Below, in pieces: positions 41,909 through 54,953 of a stretch of DNA of 64,000 bases. Positions within the stretch are counted from its first letter, which is position 1. Every line of letters starts with the position of its first letter. The position numbers were made by a program, and so were the translations under genes. Below the pieces are notes generated by a model that saw nothing but the letters and a program-made list of their open reading frames with translations, was not told the DNA's origin and ran no database searches. This DNA comes from Brugia malayi (taxonomy: Eukaryota; Nematoda; Chromadorea; Rhabditida; Onchocercidae). Location of the stretch: NCBI RefSeq assembly GCF_000002995.4, contig NW_025062477.1:13560696-13624695 (forward strand), read 5' to 3'.

Positions 41909-42247
41909 ACATAACCTTCATAAGACCTATCCGAACAAAAAAATAGTTGCAAAATTTTTGCATCGGAGATTACCAATAATAACCTAGAAGGAAGGTATAG
42001 TTTTTCGAATTTGTAATATTAGAAATAGAAAATTTCAGAGCACCAACAATGAAATAATGCTTTTTCTCACTGCTCTGAAAAGTACAATTGAAAAGAACGT
42101 AGAATTTTCAAATGTGTTAGATTTTTTGGATCAATAGTAATAAAAGGCTGATGTTTGTTGAGGCCAGCAAATTCTGCTCATTCTCCGCAAAGAATCGAAC
42201 AAAATGCGCTTTTGTTGTTGTTTTTAGTTCTGGATATTCTGGCTGCA

Positions 42248-44239
42248 TTATTTACAGCATAAACCAGAACTTACACTTTGACCTTGACCCTCTTGGCCGA
42301 TATCTATTCCTTCATGACCACGTCCTGATGGACCACCACCAGTCCCATCACCTTTTGGTAGTTTCTTAGCTGCAATTTAGTTCTTCCTAAACTTATTTTT
42401 AGAATCACAGAAGTTTACAACTTCATTAGATAAATTTATCCTAAGCGATGAACTGCAGGTCTAACCAATCGCAAGGAAGATGTCATTTACATTCATTGCA
42501 GTTTTTGCTGAGGTTTCCATGAATAACAACGCATTATCTTCTGCATAAGCCTGAGCTTCCTGTAATTAAATTTACAAACGTTATGCATTAACAACGATAA
42601 CGGAAAACCATGGAGGATTAACGTGTCTTACAACTCTGAGATTAATGCTCAATTATTTCAACAAAGAAAATTTCACTTCCATAATTGTTTGCATGATATG
42701 AACTGTCCCCCATAAACAAGCTATTGTGAAACCAAAGATTCAAAAATAAACTAGCGAAATGAATCAGAAAAAAGTTAAAAAAGGAAATACCACGATGAAA
42801 TTATATTACTTCTATAATAAAAGAAGAATATGAGCTCAAGAACGGAAATAACAAATAACCTCATATTCAACAACTCGTTTGTTTGCAAGATCAGCTTTAT
42901 TTCCTGATAAAGCAATTACAATGTTCGGACTGGCTTGCCGCTGCAACTCTTTTACCCAATTTTTCGCCTTCGCAAATGATTCCTGTAAGTAGCTAGTTAA
43001 ATATGTATTGTATCACCACTGAAACATTAAGATCATATAAACATACATCAGAGAAATTAATGAATGCTTATTCTTTCTTACTGTTTTAAATCCCTTCTAC
43101 TATTTTAAAATCTACGCAAAATTTTTGGCATATTTTAAGGCACCTCGATGCATCGTCGATCCACTTCATGTCGTTATGAGGTACAAAGGAATTAAAGCAC
43201 CCTCAACTTTAACAGCTACATAAACATTGGATACAGATCTACTACAGTACTTAATTGTCATTAATTTCCATGATAGTTAAACACTAACAAAATTAGTATT
43301 AAAACTCACAATATTTGTTAGATTTAGCTTCACTACAAATATTCTCAAACAGCAGATAAGGGAATAGCTAAGGGAACTTTTCCTTGTTTATCCAAGTAGA
43401 ATGAAAAAATTTGTATTTCTATTGGAATATTAAAAAGGCACCTGGTTTGTAATATCATAAACAACTATTGCCGCCTGTGCTCCGCGGTAGTACATCGGTG
43501 CTAATGAATGGTATCTGTAAAGGAAATTAGACAGCAACATTTAAAGATGAAAAATGTAAAAACTGCAATCCTAGCATTCATCAGCACCAAACATACTATC
43601 ATGCACCCTTTATATAGAAATTGCTAGGTCATACCATCCAGCTAAGGAAACCGCTAAAAATTGATGTTATAATTGATGCAAGCATCGAAGCTTCTATTTA
43701 AAGGATTAATAGCAAAATGCAGCTAAACTGTTAGCCGAACTAAGCATTTTTAAAAAACTAAGAAAAGTACTTCCAAATTTCAAAATACACTAAAACGTAT
43801 AAAGTAGCTTCCATAAAAAGTTCTTTTAATAAAAAACGTGTTTAAAAACTGGGTACCTTTCCTGTCCTGCAGTATCCCATATTTCAAATTTCACTGTGGT
43901 ATCGTCCAAACAAACAGTTTGAGTGAGGAATGCAGCACCAATTGTTGATTCCTGGTACTCATGGAACTGTCCCTTTACAAATCTTAGGACCAATGATGAC
44001 TTCCCTGAAAATATGATGCTCCTTGTCTGAAAAACATCGAAAACAGCAGTATCATGTTATCACAGTATTGGTCCAGTAATGAAATAGAAGAAGGCCTTCC
44101 TTTTTGGCTCTGTAGCAATAGAGGATTAAATATAAAAATACTTACCAACTGCACTTTCACCCAACAAAACCAATTTAAACTGGCAAGTTTTGCTTGGACC
44201 GCCTGTATTTCCGGAACGCATCACTGTTCGCCCAGCCAT
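42248..44239 (-). CDS. rab-5: Rab5 small GTPase, copy 2
   Basis: Same six exons as copy 1, shifted by 21123 (44239-44146, 44004-43857, 43514-43442, 42982-42860, 42559-42466, 42369-42248), giving the same 217-residue protein as far as I can compare. Upstream sequence, including the presumed spliced-leader acceptor (44240-44245), is also copied. Its downstream neighbour is the duplication junction and the kinase stub rather than the E2 gene, so 3'-end processing could differ from copy 1. Confidence 0.96.
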
Positions 44240-44245
44240 GGACTG

Positions 44246-46210
44246 TTTTCCTTAAGTTAATTGAAATCATTATAAATACAAAACTTTTCTACTAAGAGGA
44301 ATGTAACGAATGACTGGTAACACAGAGCAAAATTTGTTTGTTAGTTAATCAATTTCTACAGAGTGAGAAAAAATTTGATGGAAAAACTTTACATAGTTCC
44401 CCACCGAACAAACAACGAATTAATTCTTTGTGATAATCATAATTGTGATGAAGTAGTCGATATCACTGATCATGCATGAGATTTCTATTTCTTACAACAA
44501 TGATAAAGTAATGACAGTACTATACAGCTAAAAAGTGCAACTTTAAATGCGACGCTCATTTTAAAATTCCATTAATGGCAATGAGTTCAACAGTGATTTT
44601 GTTTTAAAAAAATTCAATACACAGAATGTTGGGCATTAAAATAGAAAAGCATACATCTAGAATTACAGGTATTTTTTTCCTTTAAAGCAAAGGGAAACAG
44701 AGGTTGAATATTACAACCTTCAGGGAAGCAGTGAGGCAAGAACTGTTATTTACACCGTTGAAGATGCAAAGAACGACTTTAATGTGATAGAAGAACAGAT
44801 GAACTCTAAAGAAGTCGAACCTGACCTCACTTCCGTCCGTTCAGTAGCATACAGATAAGACACGGGTAAGTACGTCACCAAAGTTTTCTCGCTAGTCGTC
44901 TCTCAACCGGAATGATGCCACTGTGAGATTAATATAGTAAGGTAACTAACACAAGTGAGGGTAATACGTAATGGGCGTGTAATGCTGCGTGTAAAGAGGA
45001 GTTGGAAGTTACGTAAACGTAGAAGATGTGGACTGTACAGAGTGAGAGAATAATCAGTGGATAGAAACAGAAATGATATTAGAGATTACTGTTGGTGATA
45101 TTAGAGCAGATTTGGAAGTTGGTCTTTAGAAGGGACTACATGAAGTGTGTCTAAACATGTTATGCTCCATCTTTTCCCTTTGCTGTTCTTTTCGTCTTCC
45201 CTCCATTACCTAAGGGTAATCAAAATCACTGAGGTTGTTCAATGGAACAGCTAAATTCAATAAACAAACAAACAAACAAACAAAAATATTTGTTAGCAAA
45301 GTGCTGCATGAAGAGCCAAAGAGTAAAATATGACAAAAAAAGCAAAATATAATATGATCTGCTGAAAATGATACTGTTTTAAGCGCTGTTTTCTATCACA
45401 GTCAAATTTATTATTCAGAGTTTTTAAACCGATCTTCTTGAATTAGTTGTAAATCTAAGTTTTGAAGAATCCATCAAAGAGAAAAAAAAAATAATGGAAA
45501 ACCATTCTTGTTTTGACTTATCGGTTGGAGCTGATATTGTGTACTTCACGAATAATAAAGAAAATACAATTCCAAAATACTATATTCCATAACATTGGCG
45601 AGAAATGAGAATTACAAGAATAAAGTAAGAAAATCGAACCTTTTTTGAATTATTGTTGAAAATAAGATAAAGTGTATCTAGCGCTTAATTGTGAAGCACA
45701 TCGAGTTTCTCTCCAGTGGTCACAAAAATGATAACCAAAAACTGGATATCCATGAAAAATATTTGTTACATGAGCGGAAACATGTGATTTTCATAATGAA
45801 GGAATCGTCATTTTCCATCATTTCATTAATTTCCAAAACGAGCAGTGCATGAGACAATGAATATAAGCGTATCACACCACGACGATAAGAGTGGACAGCA
45901 TTCATTCTGAAGTCTCCGTTCAAAAATCCATGGATTAAGTTCGTAATAACAATCTAAAACACTTTTTCTCATTAAATATTCTTTTCATAAAGCACTTGAT
46001 GCCACTCACGATTTGACCTTAGGTCCATACTGTGAACCATCGAGGTTATATGTCATAATCTGATGCGTCAAGGTGACAATATTTTGTTTTGTCAGAATCA
46101 AATCCATCCTTCATTAACCCTAGATCTTTTTCCACTAAAGATATCCTCGATCATTCACAGTGTATATTCTCCAAATTTGGTGTTTGCGATTTATAGTTTT
46201 GTAACTAACT
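44246..46210. other. Divergent intergenic region, copy 2
   Basis: Copy of 23123-25087 with the same CAAA microsatellite (about 45261-45286) and the same exon-like open stretch (44669-44858). No additional feature is seen. Confidence 0.4.
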
Positions 46211-49200
46211 ATGCTGGGTATCATTTTCTTGCTTCTCGTACCTAATATTTTAACTTATAATGGTAAGATTCCTTTTTTCCATCCCTTTTTCTAAATCAAA
46301 GATTTAATTAAGTATTGTGGTACCATTAATTTTTTTTTTTTTTTTTTTTGATTTTTTTATTGGCAGAAAAAAAAAACAATTATAAATAGTTTATTTTCAT
46401 GAACTATCAAGACAATTTCTTCAAGCCAATGAAACTTTTTTTCACATTTAAACGCATTACAGAAAGAAATAAGTCACATTGCGATTTCGTAGCAGAACAA
46501 TGGATTGTTGAGAAATGTCTGATTCCATTATTGGACAAATTTTATTTCGAGCCACTTTTTTTTGAGAAATCATTTGCTGATGCACAATCGATACTTTGTA
46601 AATTATATAGCGAATATAAGAACTGTACCAGTGATTATGATTGCAGGTCGCTTTTCCCTTTTTAAAATAAAGTAAGGTGTTTGTCTGAATATCATCAAGC
46701 TTCATAATTTGCTTTTTCTGCTTTTTAGAGAATTCTGGATCCGGTTCTAGAAATGGAACCGGAGTCTGTTAATTTAGAAATTCACTGCAACAGTAAACGA
46801 AACGAATAAACGATGTTCTTGCACAAATTATAAATTTCAGAACATTAAATGATCAATCGGATCATTTTCTCACTGAGATATGCTCTGATAGTTTACAAAA
46901 ACAGTTGCGTGAACATTACGCTTGCTTCAATAGCTTTAGAAATTACTTTATATTTTCTCCGGAATGCTTCGATAATAGCTCCCTTCATTCCAATCAAGAA
47001 ACAACTCTTTTCCAAAGTGTTAGTTTTGAAGTTATTATCAGACAGTTTTTAATTTTTTTAAGAATGTTTTCTTTTCCCTATTAATTTGTTTTTATCTCAG
47101 AAGGCACTATTAAGCAGCATTTATTTCTATTTTGAATCAACAATTCCTCTCATAATAACTTTGAACAGAAAAAGTATAATTATTCGTTTCGTTATCCTCA
47201 TTCATATTCTGCATGGAACGCTTTAATCGTCTTAGTACCAAAGACATCAAAAGGCGAATAATTATTCCTTCGTATTGCAAAAAAACAATTTAGAGAAGTC
47301 GTGATCATGAACATTTGGAAATTATTTCATTTATTTCTCTGCAAGGAAATAAATTAAAAAAATCTGAGATTAGTGAAACAGCAACGCGAAATCCTTTCAA
47401 GATTGATCATTTATCAGACTTCTTGTTTTTTATGCGAATTAAAAAGTTTGATAGGAAAAAATCCATCAACAGGGGTATGACGTCATCTAAGCTAATGATC
47501 TTGCTCTGGTTTCCAACGATAAACAATTTCTACTTCAGGGTCAAGATACATTCTAGTGAGATGACCCTGTAATTCCTAATATCAAATAATTTCAAATTTA
47601 TTTCTCTAAGGTCTTACTATAAACTCAATTGCTCTCTTTATGAAAAGCAGCTTTTGTGGCATAATTTTCCAAAACATGGAAAAATGCTACATTTATGTCC
47701 AATTAAGTTTATTTTGATTCGTTTTTGAATATACAGAACGCCATTTGAATGCGAAATTAGAGCAATTAATATTTGTAAATAACGTACATAAATTCATTCA
47801 AGATCTAAGTGAAATAATCTTTTGCAGTTGTGTCAAAGTAGTCCTTTCTACTCACCTAATTGATGAAAGTTAGGAATTTCAATATTTTTAAATGCTTTCA
47901 AATAGTTTTAAGTGAGATCATATTATTACTATTTAATGATGACGGTTTTCTCAAATAATGAAGTTTCAAATCTTTAGGAATACGAACACAACAAAGTCGA
48001 AGGGCGCAAATGTCGCATTGTGCAGTGGTATCTTAATTGTAATCTCACCAATGCTTACAACAAAACATGTTCTGCTGTTGCTCAGGTTTTTCATTACATA
48101 ATCATTAATTACCAAGTAGTAATTACTTAGCAATTACTAATTCATTTGTCTCCGGTGATATCATCTTCCATCCAAAGATTTCTGGCAATAAACAATTTCA
48201 GTTGATAAGTTAACATCAGATTCTTGTACATTCTGTACTGAAATCATGCAGAATTTGGTTAAATCTTTTGGAATGTAAACTTTTAGCTTCTTAAAATTTT
48301 TCCCAATGTCTTATTTGTGATGTAGATACTAGCTTTGACTATTTTTTCGATTACATTTCTTTAAATATTATTTCCAGATTATGCGAAGCTACTATGAATT
48401 GCTTCTAAATTCCAATCAAAATTCATGCGATTTGCGGAAGTTCAATTTTAATTTATCAAGTTTAAATCTTACCGATCCAGAAAATATTACTCAGTTGAGC
48501 GGAAACTCCAGTAAAATTAATAGCTCGTTAGGAGGTATATTGCATTTTTCATTGTATTATTAAATAATTCGTTTTTACACATTTGGAAGGTAATATATAT
48601 ACTCACTGCAATTATTTTTACTTCAGAAATAATTTTTATCCAATTTAAACTTCAAGCAGTGAGAACACTGTTTTTTTTTTTAAACAAACTTTTTAACAAA
48701 CAAACGAAATCTCGGAATATGTCATTTTAAATTAATTAGATTATTAGAAATTGAATTTTTCAACTTTGCGCGTTATTTATATCAATTCTTTCAGATTTAT
48801 TAAATCCAAAAAATAAAAATAACGAACGATGCGATATATTCAGTGAACGATACATATTGGAAGCAGCAAGAGAGTTGAGAAAATATGAATATCTCCTGTA
48901 CCGATTGTTCCGGATTCCTTTCAATCAATTAATCGAGAGAACTCCTTGTTTAGATTACAAAATTTACAAGAAAAATGTTCAGGGTATTAGTTCCCAATGC
49001 AGGTTTGCATTTCTGTTTTGGCAGCATATAACCATGTGTTCCGTATGGTACTAAAACTGGCACAGATTCAAATCTGTGTAAGCTCATTCAGTCTTACATT
49101 TTTGTATTAATCAGGAAGTATCAATATTTCAGCTACTTTTCAGGAAAATGAATACACATCTGGAAAAGATTTATGATTATTACTGTAGCAATAGCTTCAT

Positions 49201-52200
49201 TAATTCATTATTAAATCAAGAAAGCTGCATAGAAAAGCTTCATTCAATTTGTAATCAAAGTGATTGCTCAAATGTTGATCTTTTCTCAGATGCATATAAT
49301 TCTCTTTTGAAAACGGTTCTTTATTTTGCTTCATACTTAAAATATTAAAATATCAGTATTAAAGCCTTTCAATTTAATTTACCTTAAGGTTACCAGCTGA
49401 CTGGTATAATCATTATTTGATTTCACAACTGCTCTTGCAAATACTTTACAACTAATGATGTCTTGAAATATAAAGATTGGATGATTATCGTTTCATTTCA
49501 TTTTTTTTTTTTTTTAATTCAAGACATTTTTTAAACTTAGGAAAGAATTTTAAATAAGAAAACATCTGATTTCTCATCTGAATGGTGTAACTTTGCCAAA
49601 CGATACCTTGGCTGTGGAATCACTGAATCTTTTTACGAAGTATGTCCAAAAACTGCAGAGGTTTGTTATTTTTATTGAGTAATCCAACTGCTTGAAATTT
49701 TACCATTTCGAATCTCTTTTAGTATTTTGACACTTTTTTTGTAACAATTTTGAAAGAAGGGGAATTTTTTTGAAAAAAAGATTTTGTAATGACAGGTGCA
49801 GAATTTATTGAACTCAATAAAATTAGAAATGTATGATTCAAATGTTTTATGGCTGTCTCTAATAAATTCTTAAATGATTGTCGTAAACAGTTTATTTCTT
49901 TTTTTATAGGCTTTGCAAAACTACTTTGAGATACTGATTAATCCGAATAATAGCAACTGTTATTTGCGGCAACCAACGGCTAACCATAATGAAATTGTTT
50001 TTGGTCGGTTAATTCGGCAACTAACAGCTGATCTGAATGAAACCGTTCCTGATTGGTCAGATCGACAACCAACAGCTGATCTGAATGAAACCGTTCCTGA
50101 TTGGTCAGATCGACAACCAACAGCTGATCTGAATGAAACCGTTCCTGATTGGTCAGATCGACAACCAACAGCTGATCTGAATGAAACCGTTCCTGATTGG
50201 TCAGATCGACAACCAACAGCTGATCTGAATGAAACCGTTCCTGATTGGTCAGATCGACAACCAACAGCTGATCTGAATGAAACCGTTCCTGATTGGTCAG
50301 ATCGACAACCAACAGCTGATCTGAATGAAACCGTTCCTGATTGGTCAGATCGACAACCAACAGCTGATCTGAATGAAACCGTTCCTGATTGGTCAGATCG
50401 ACAACCAACAGCTGATCTGAATGAAACCGTTCCTGATTGGTCAGATCGACAACCAACAGCTGATCTGAATGAAACCGTTCCTGATTGGTCAGATCGACAA
50501 CCAACAGCTGATCTGAATGAAACCGTTCCTGATTGGTCAGATCGACAACCAACAGCTGATCTGAATGAAACCGTTCCTGATTGGTCAGATCGACAACCAA
50601 CAGCTGATCTGAATGAAACCGTTCCTGATTGGTCAGATCGACAACCAACAGCTGATCTGAATGAAACCGTTCCTGATTGGTCAGATCGACAACCAACAAC
50701 TGATATGAATGAAACCGTTCCTGATTGGTCAGATCGACAACCAACAGCTGATCTGAATGAAACCGTTCCTGATTGGTCAGATCGACAACCAACAGCTGAT
50801 ATGAATGAAACCGTTCCTGATTGGTCAGATCGACAACCAACAGCTGATCTGAATGAAACCGTTCCTGATTGGTCAGATCGACAACCAACAGCTGATCTCA
50901 ATGAAAACATTGCTAGTTGGTGCTTATTTGTAATTCAACTCTTACATACTAAAATGTTTATTTTTTTATCAATCATAATAGATAATATCACCGGTACAAT
51001 TCAGAATATCAATGATCATCAGGCTTAACAAAGGAAGAATACTTTTAAGAGGAAGAATTTTAAATTCCTAATAATTAATGATCAACAGTAATTTTTGATT
51101 AATGGTAAGTTGTGGAAATAAATAAATATTTCATTCATGCAAAAGTTGACTCCGGAAATATTATAAATGTTATAGATGCTAGCAGTAATTCTGATCTCCA
51201 GACATGTAATAATTGCAAAGTAATCAAATGTCCAGAGGGTTTCTATTATAACAAACATTTGGCAAAATGTGTTGGTAAGTACGATAGCTCACTTTTATCC
51301 GCGGAATCATCACGAACCGATATCTTTTGCATATTTTTAGAGAAGAATTTCATAGTTCAATTTAGTGATTTGATATTAGTTTTAAGTAATTTAGGAACAT
51401 TTGAATGATTATTCAGCTTTAAGATAATCTTGAGATTTGAGACTTTTTCTTACTTTTAATTCTTTAATCAACAGTCATTTTAGAAAGTTCACTTCAAGTT
51501 TTAAATTGCGAGTCGTGGCAATTTCACTTAAATGTGGAAAATATTATTATGATGTTGAATGATTTGATAAAAATAGTGATAGAAACAAAGTAAAAATGAA
51601 AAAATTCGACCATACTTATACCTTATAGATCATACTTATCATAATTATATCTTATTGAGATTTAGATGTAGATGAATGCGCATCCAATAAACATTTTTGT
51701 TCGCAGAAGTGTATCAATAAGCAAGGTAGCTATGATTGTGAGTGTTTTGGCCCTTTGTATAGACTGGCTCGAAATAATCGTCGGTGCTATCGAACTGATA
51801 ATGGTTATTCGTTATATTTATTACTTTAATTTTTTTCAGTAATGCTTGTTTATAGAATGGCTTAGTAATATTTTTTTGAACAAGAGCAAATTCATTAAGT
51901 GAGGTATTTCAATTTCAAAAATATTATAAGCGATAAGGGAGTAATAGACATGTAAACCTGATGATATACTTCCAGAATCCGTCGTGTTTTTCTTGGCTCA
52001 TTCTCATAGTGTATGGAATATAACATATAATGCAAAATCTCAGCTTAAGTTGGTACCTAGCAATAGAGCTGAAAAAGTGGCCATGTTCGACTACGACTTG
52101 AAGGTAGATCATTTCATAAAAAAGATTCACTATTGTTTTTTAACCGCTTTGAAAATTTTGAATCTTTTCAGAATTTCTTCATTGTTTTCATTTGTATACA

Positions 52201-54953
52201 CACAAAAAAAAAAAGAGTTATAGCATTAAATTGTGTTCCAGGAAAAGAAATTATACTATGTGGATCTAACGAGAAATTCAATTCAGTATGTAAATTTGCT
52301 TGATAGAAACAGAGTACATATCATACAAAACCATGATATTGAAGGTACAGAAGGAATCGCTATTGATTGGATACATAGGTTACTAACTTACTTTAATCGT
52401 CATAGCATTATTAAACTAAAATATAATAAGGTTTTTTTTTTTCATGTAAAACTATTTAGAAACAATTCTAACTCTCTTAATAGCAACGGCAATGATGATA
52501 GTATAGTGAAAATGCAATAGCTTCAAAAATCTATCAGATCTTATGGATTACAATTGAAAGCATAGGGCATTTCATCAAATTATCAATTCGATCATTGATT
52601 TAATAATTTACATGAAGTAGATTTTAATAATTTACATTCTTTCAAAGGCACAGTCATGTCTGCTTCTGAAAGAAAGTGAAAAAAATTAAGCATAGATTTG
52701 AAATAATGTTAAAAAAAACGAGATCAGGTACCATTCAGGAATTTGTATACTCTACGTTACAAGCAATTACATGTGCAACGTCTTGATGGTCTTTATAGAG
52801 CATTACTTTATGATGGATTTTTTCAATTGCCTCGAGCTTTGGTCGCTTATCCTTCGATACGGTTCTTTTTTCTTTCCTGGAAAACATTTCATAGTTTTGA
52901 AGTTACTTTGTAACTAATATTGAACTAACATTTCCTATCTGCAATAATCAAGCAGCGTAACTAATACTAAAAAAAAACTGACACTATTCATCCGGCATTC
53001 ATTGCAGTATCAGATTGTAAATGGTGGGACCTTCATGTTTTCTTCTATATAATGTGACAATTGTCAAGCAAAATTTGGCTAAATTAGATGATATCTTGCT
53101 TAAGTAGCATAAGATTCAACTTTTTCCTTGTGCTTTGTCTACTCTCGAAACACTCTCCTCGAAAATAGGATATAAAATTGTTAGAAATTCTTGTGATTCA
53201 TGGTTCTCCATGCAAATACATTCTTTACAGTGAACTGTTTGCAAGCGACTGGGGAGTGAAACCATTTATAGTCCGTCTTGCTATGGACGGTACTCAAGCA
53301 AAAAAGATCGTCACTGAAAGTTTAGTTTGGCCAAATGCACTAGCTATCGATTATTTCGCAGAACGTCTTTACTGGGCCGATGCTTTCCGCGACGTTATTG
53401 AGTTCATTAATTTTTTTAAATGTTTTCTGGTTAAGGCGAAGATTATATTATATAAATTTCCGATTAGTATCATAATTTGAATGTAGCAGGAAGAACTCCT
53501 CATTTAAAATTTTCTTATGATTTTTATTCTAACCTTTAATCTAGAATGGCAAATTTGGATGGAACGGGTCGACGAACTGTAATCAGTGACGATAAGTTGG
53601 TGCCGCATGTTTTCGGATTAACGATATTTGACGATACGATCTTTTGGAGCGACTGGACTCGTCGTGGAATTCTTTTTGCTAATAAACTTACCGGTCAAAA
53701 CTCAACAAGGCTGATGGAGACTGTATTGCCACCGTATTCCCTCAAGGCATATCATCCTTTTATGCAAATGGAAGGTATGCCATAATCTTTTTTGTAATAC
53801 TTACGTGAATAAATAAAAAAAGCTTCTAGATCTAAAAAACAAGCTTCAAAATTTACTAGAATCCTACCAGTTTGCTGTGAAATGTTTTTTCATTCAATTA
53901 CAACTTAATTATACTTCAGCTCCTAATATTTGTGAAGTGACAACATGCCAACATATCTGTGTACCGAAGCTTGACGGTTCAGGACAGCAATGTCTATGCG
54001 CCGAAGGATTTATCATGCATGAAAGCGGTCTTTGTGAACCAAACTGTACGAAACATCAGTTACTGTGCTCACGGCCGGATCACAAGTATCATTTTCGAAT
54101 TAAATAATTTTTTTCTTTTTTTGAATTAATAATTAAGGAATCAGAGAAAATTTGTTATAAGAATTCTTCCTGCTAGAAACAGATCTAAATTCAATTCCTG
54201 TTTTATAGACATTCAGTCTTATTGCGATCAACTTTGAGCAAAAATTTTCAGAATAGTAATATTTTTCTATCGCAAATGATTTGAAATTTTACGGATCATT
54301 GGTTTCATCTCATTGATTTTAGATTTGGCACATAAAAAAGTTCGCTACTGTTGCAAGCACTAAATATTCACGTTATAGTAATACAGTAGAAACTTACCAT
54401 TTACGAAATATAATTAATTAATCTTCTGACATATTATCAATCCAAAAGAGTTCACTTCCGCCCTTCTCGTTTGTTCTTTTGGTCTCTTCTATTTATCGGA
54501 AATATCATTTTTCTTCTCTTTTTTTTAGGGATAAGTCTATTTACATCGTAAATTAAATGTCAAATTTTTCAAGATAAGTATTTCAGATGTCTCAATTTAA
54601 TATATCGGTGTGATGAATCGTACAATTGTAGAAATGGAGATGATGAAATGGAATGTCGTAAGTGTTTCTTCATTCCCTTCTTTATGAAAACTATTTCTTT
54701 GTATCAGTGTTAAAAAATAAGTGTTCGAAATGTTTTTGCTTTTGAATTCTTTGGCTTTCTTGAATTTGTTTAAAGTTTATTAATACAAATTGTTGCAGCT
54801 GTATCGATTTGCATGCATGATGAGCGCATGTTCCCTTGTCGTGATAATCGTAAATGTATTTTGCGATCGCAACGATGCGATGGTTTCGTAGATTGCTATG
54901 ATGAATCGGATGAATTTTATTGTGCTGATTTAGCTATAGCTTGGAGCCATTAA
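46211..54953 (+). CDS. Secreted DUF19 / 16-aa repeat / EGF / YWTD / LDLa protein, copy 2
   Basis: All nineteen exons are present and in phase: 46211-46262, 46463-46646, 46841-47030, 47978-48085, 48378-48534, 48795-49002, 49144-49315, 49541-49660, 49910-50915, 51176-51274, 51666-51803, 51976-52103, 52242-52378, 52739-52861, 53231-53401, 53545-53774, 53920-54085, 54587-54657 and 54799-54953 (about 1204 residues). Domain order is as in copy 1. Differences: the third exon has nine extra bases at about 46850-46858 (TLKDHF becomes TLNDQSDHF); the sixth exon has Thr to Ala and Pro to Leu changes ([16 protein letters not shown]); the repeat has 18 rather than 39 full units. No stop or frameshift is seen, so both copies look functional. 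Confidence 0.85.
50015..50878 (+). repeat. 48-bp coding minisatellite, 18 full units (copy 2)
   Basis: Eighteen units: RQLT first, then thirteen TADL units, then TTDM, TADL, TADM, TADL. It is more uniform than copy 1 and lacks the TAGL, KANL, PDRSD and PDCSD variants. The degenerate units on each side are the same. Each full unit keeps the N-E-T sequon. Confidence 0.98.
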
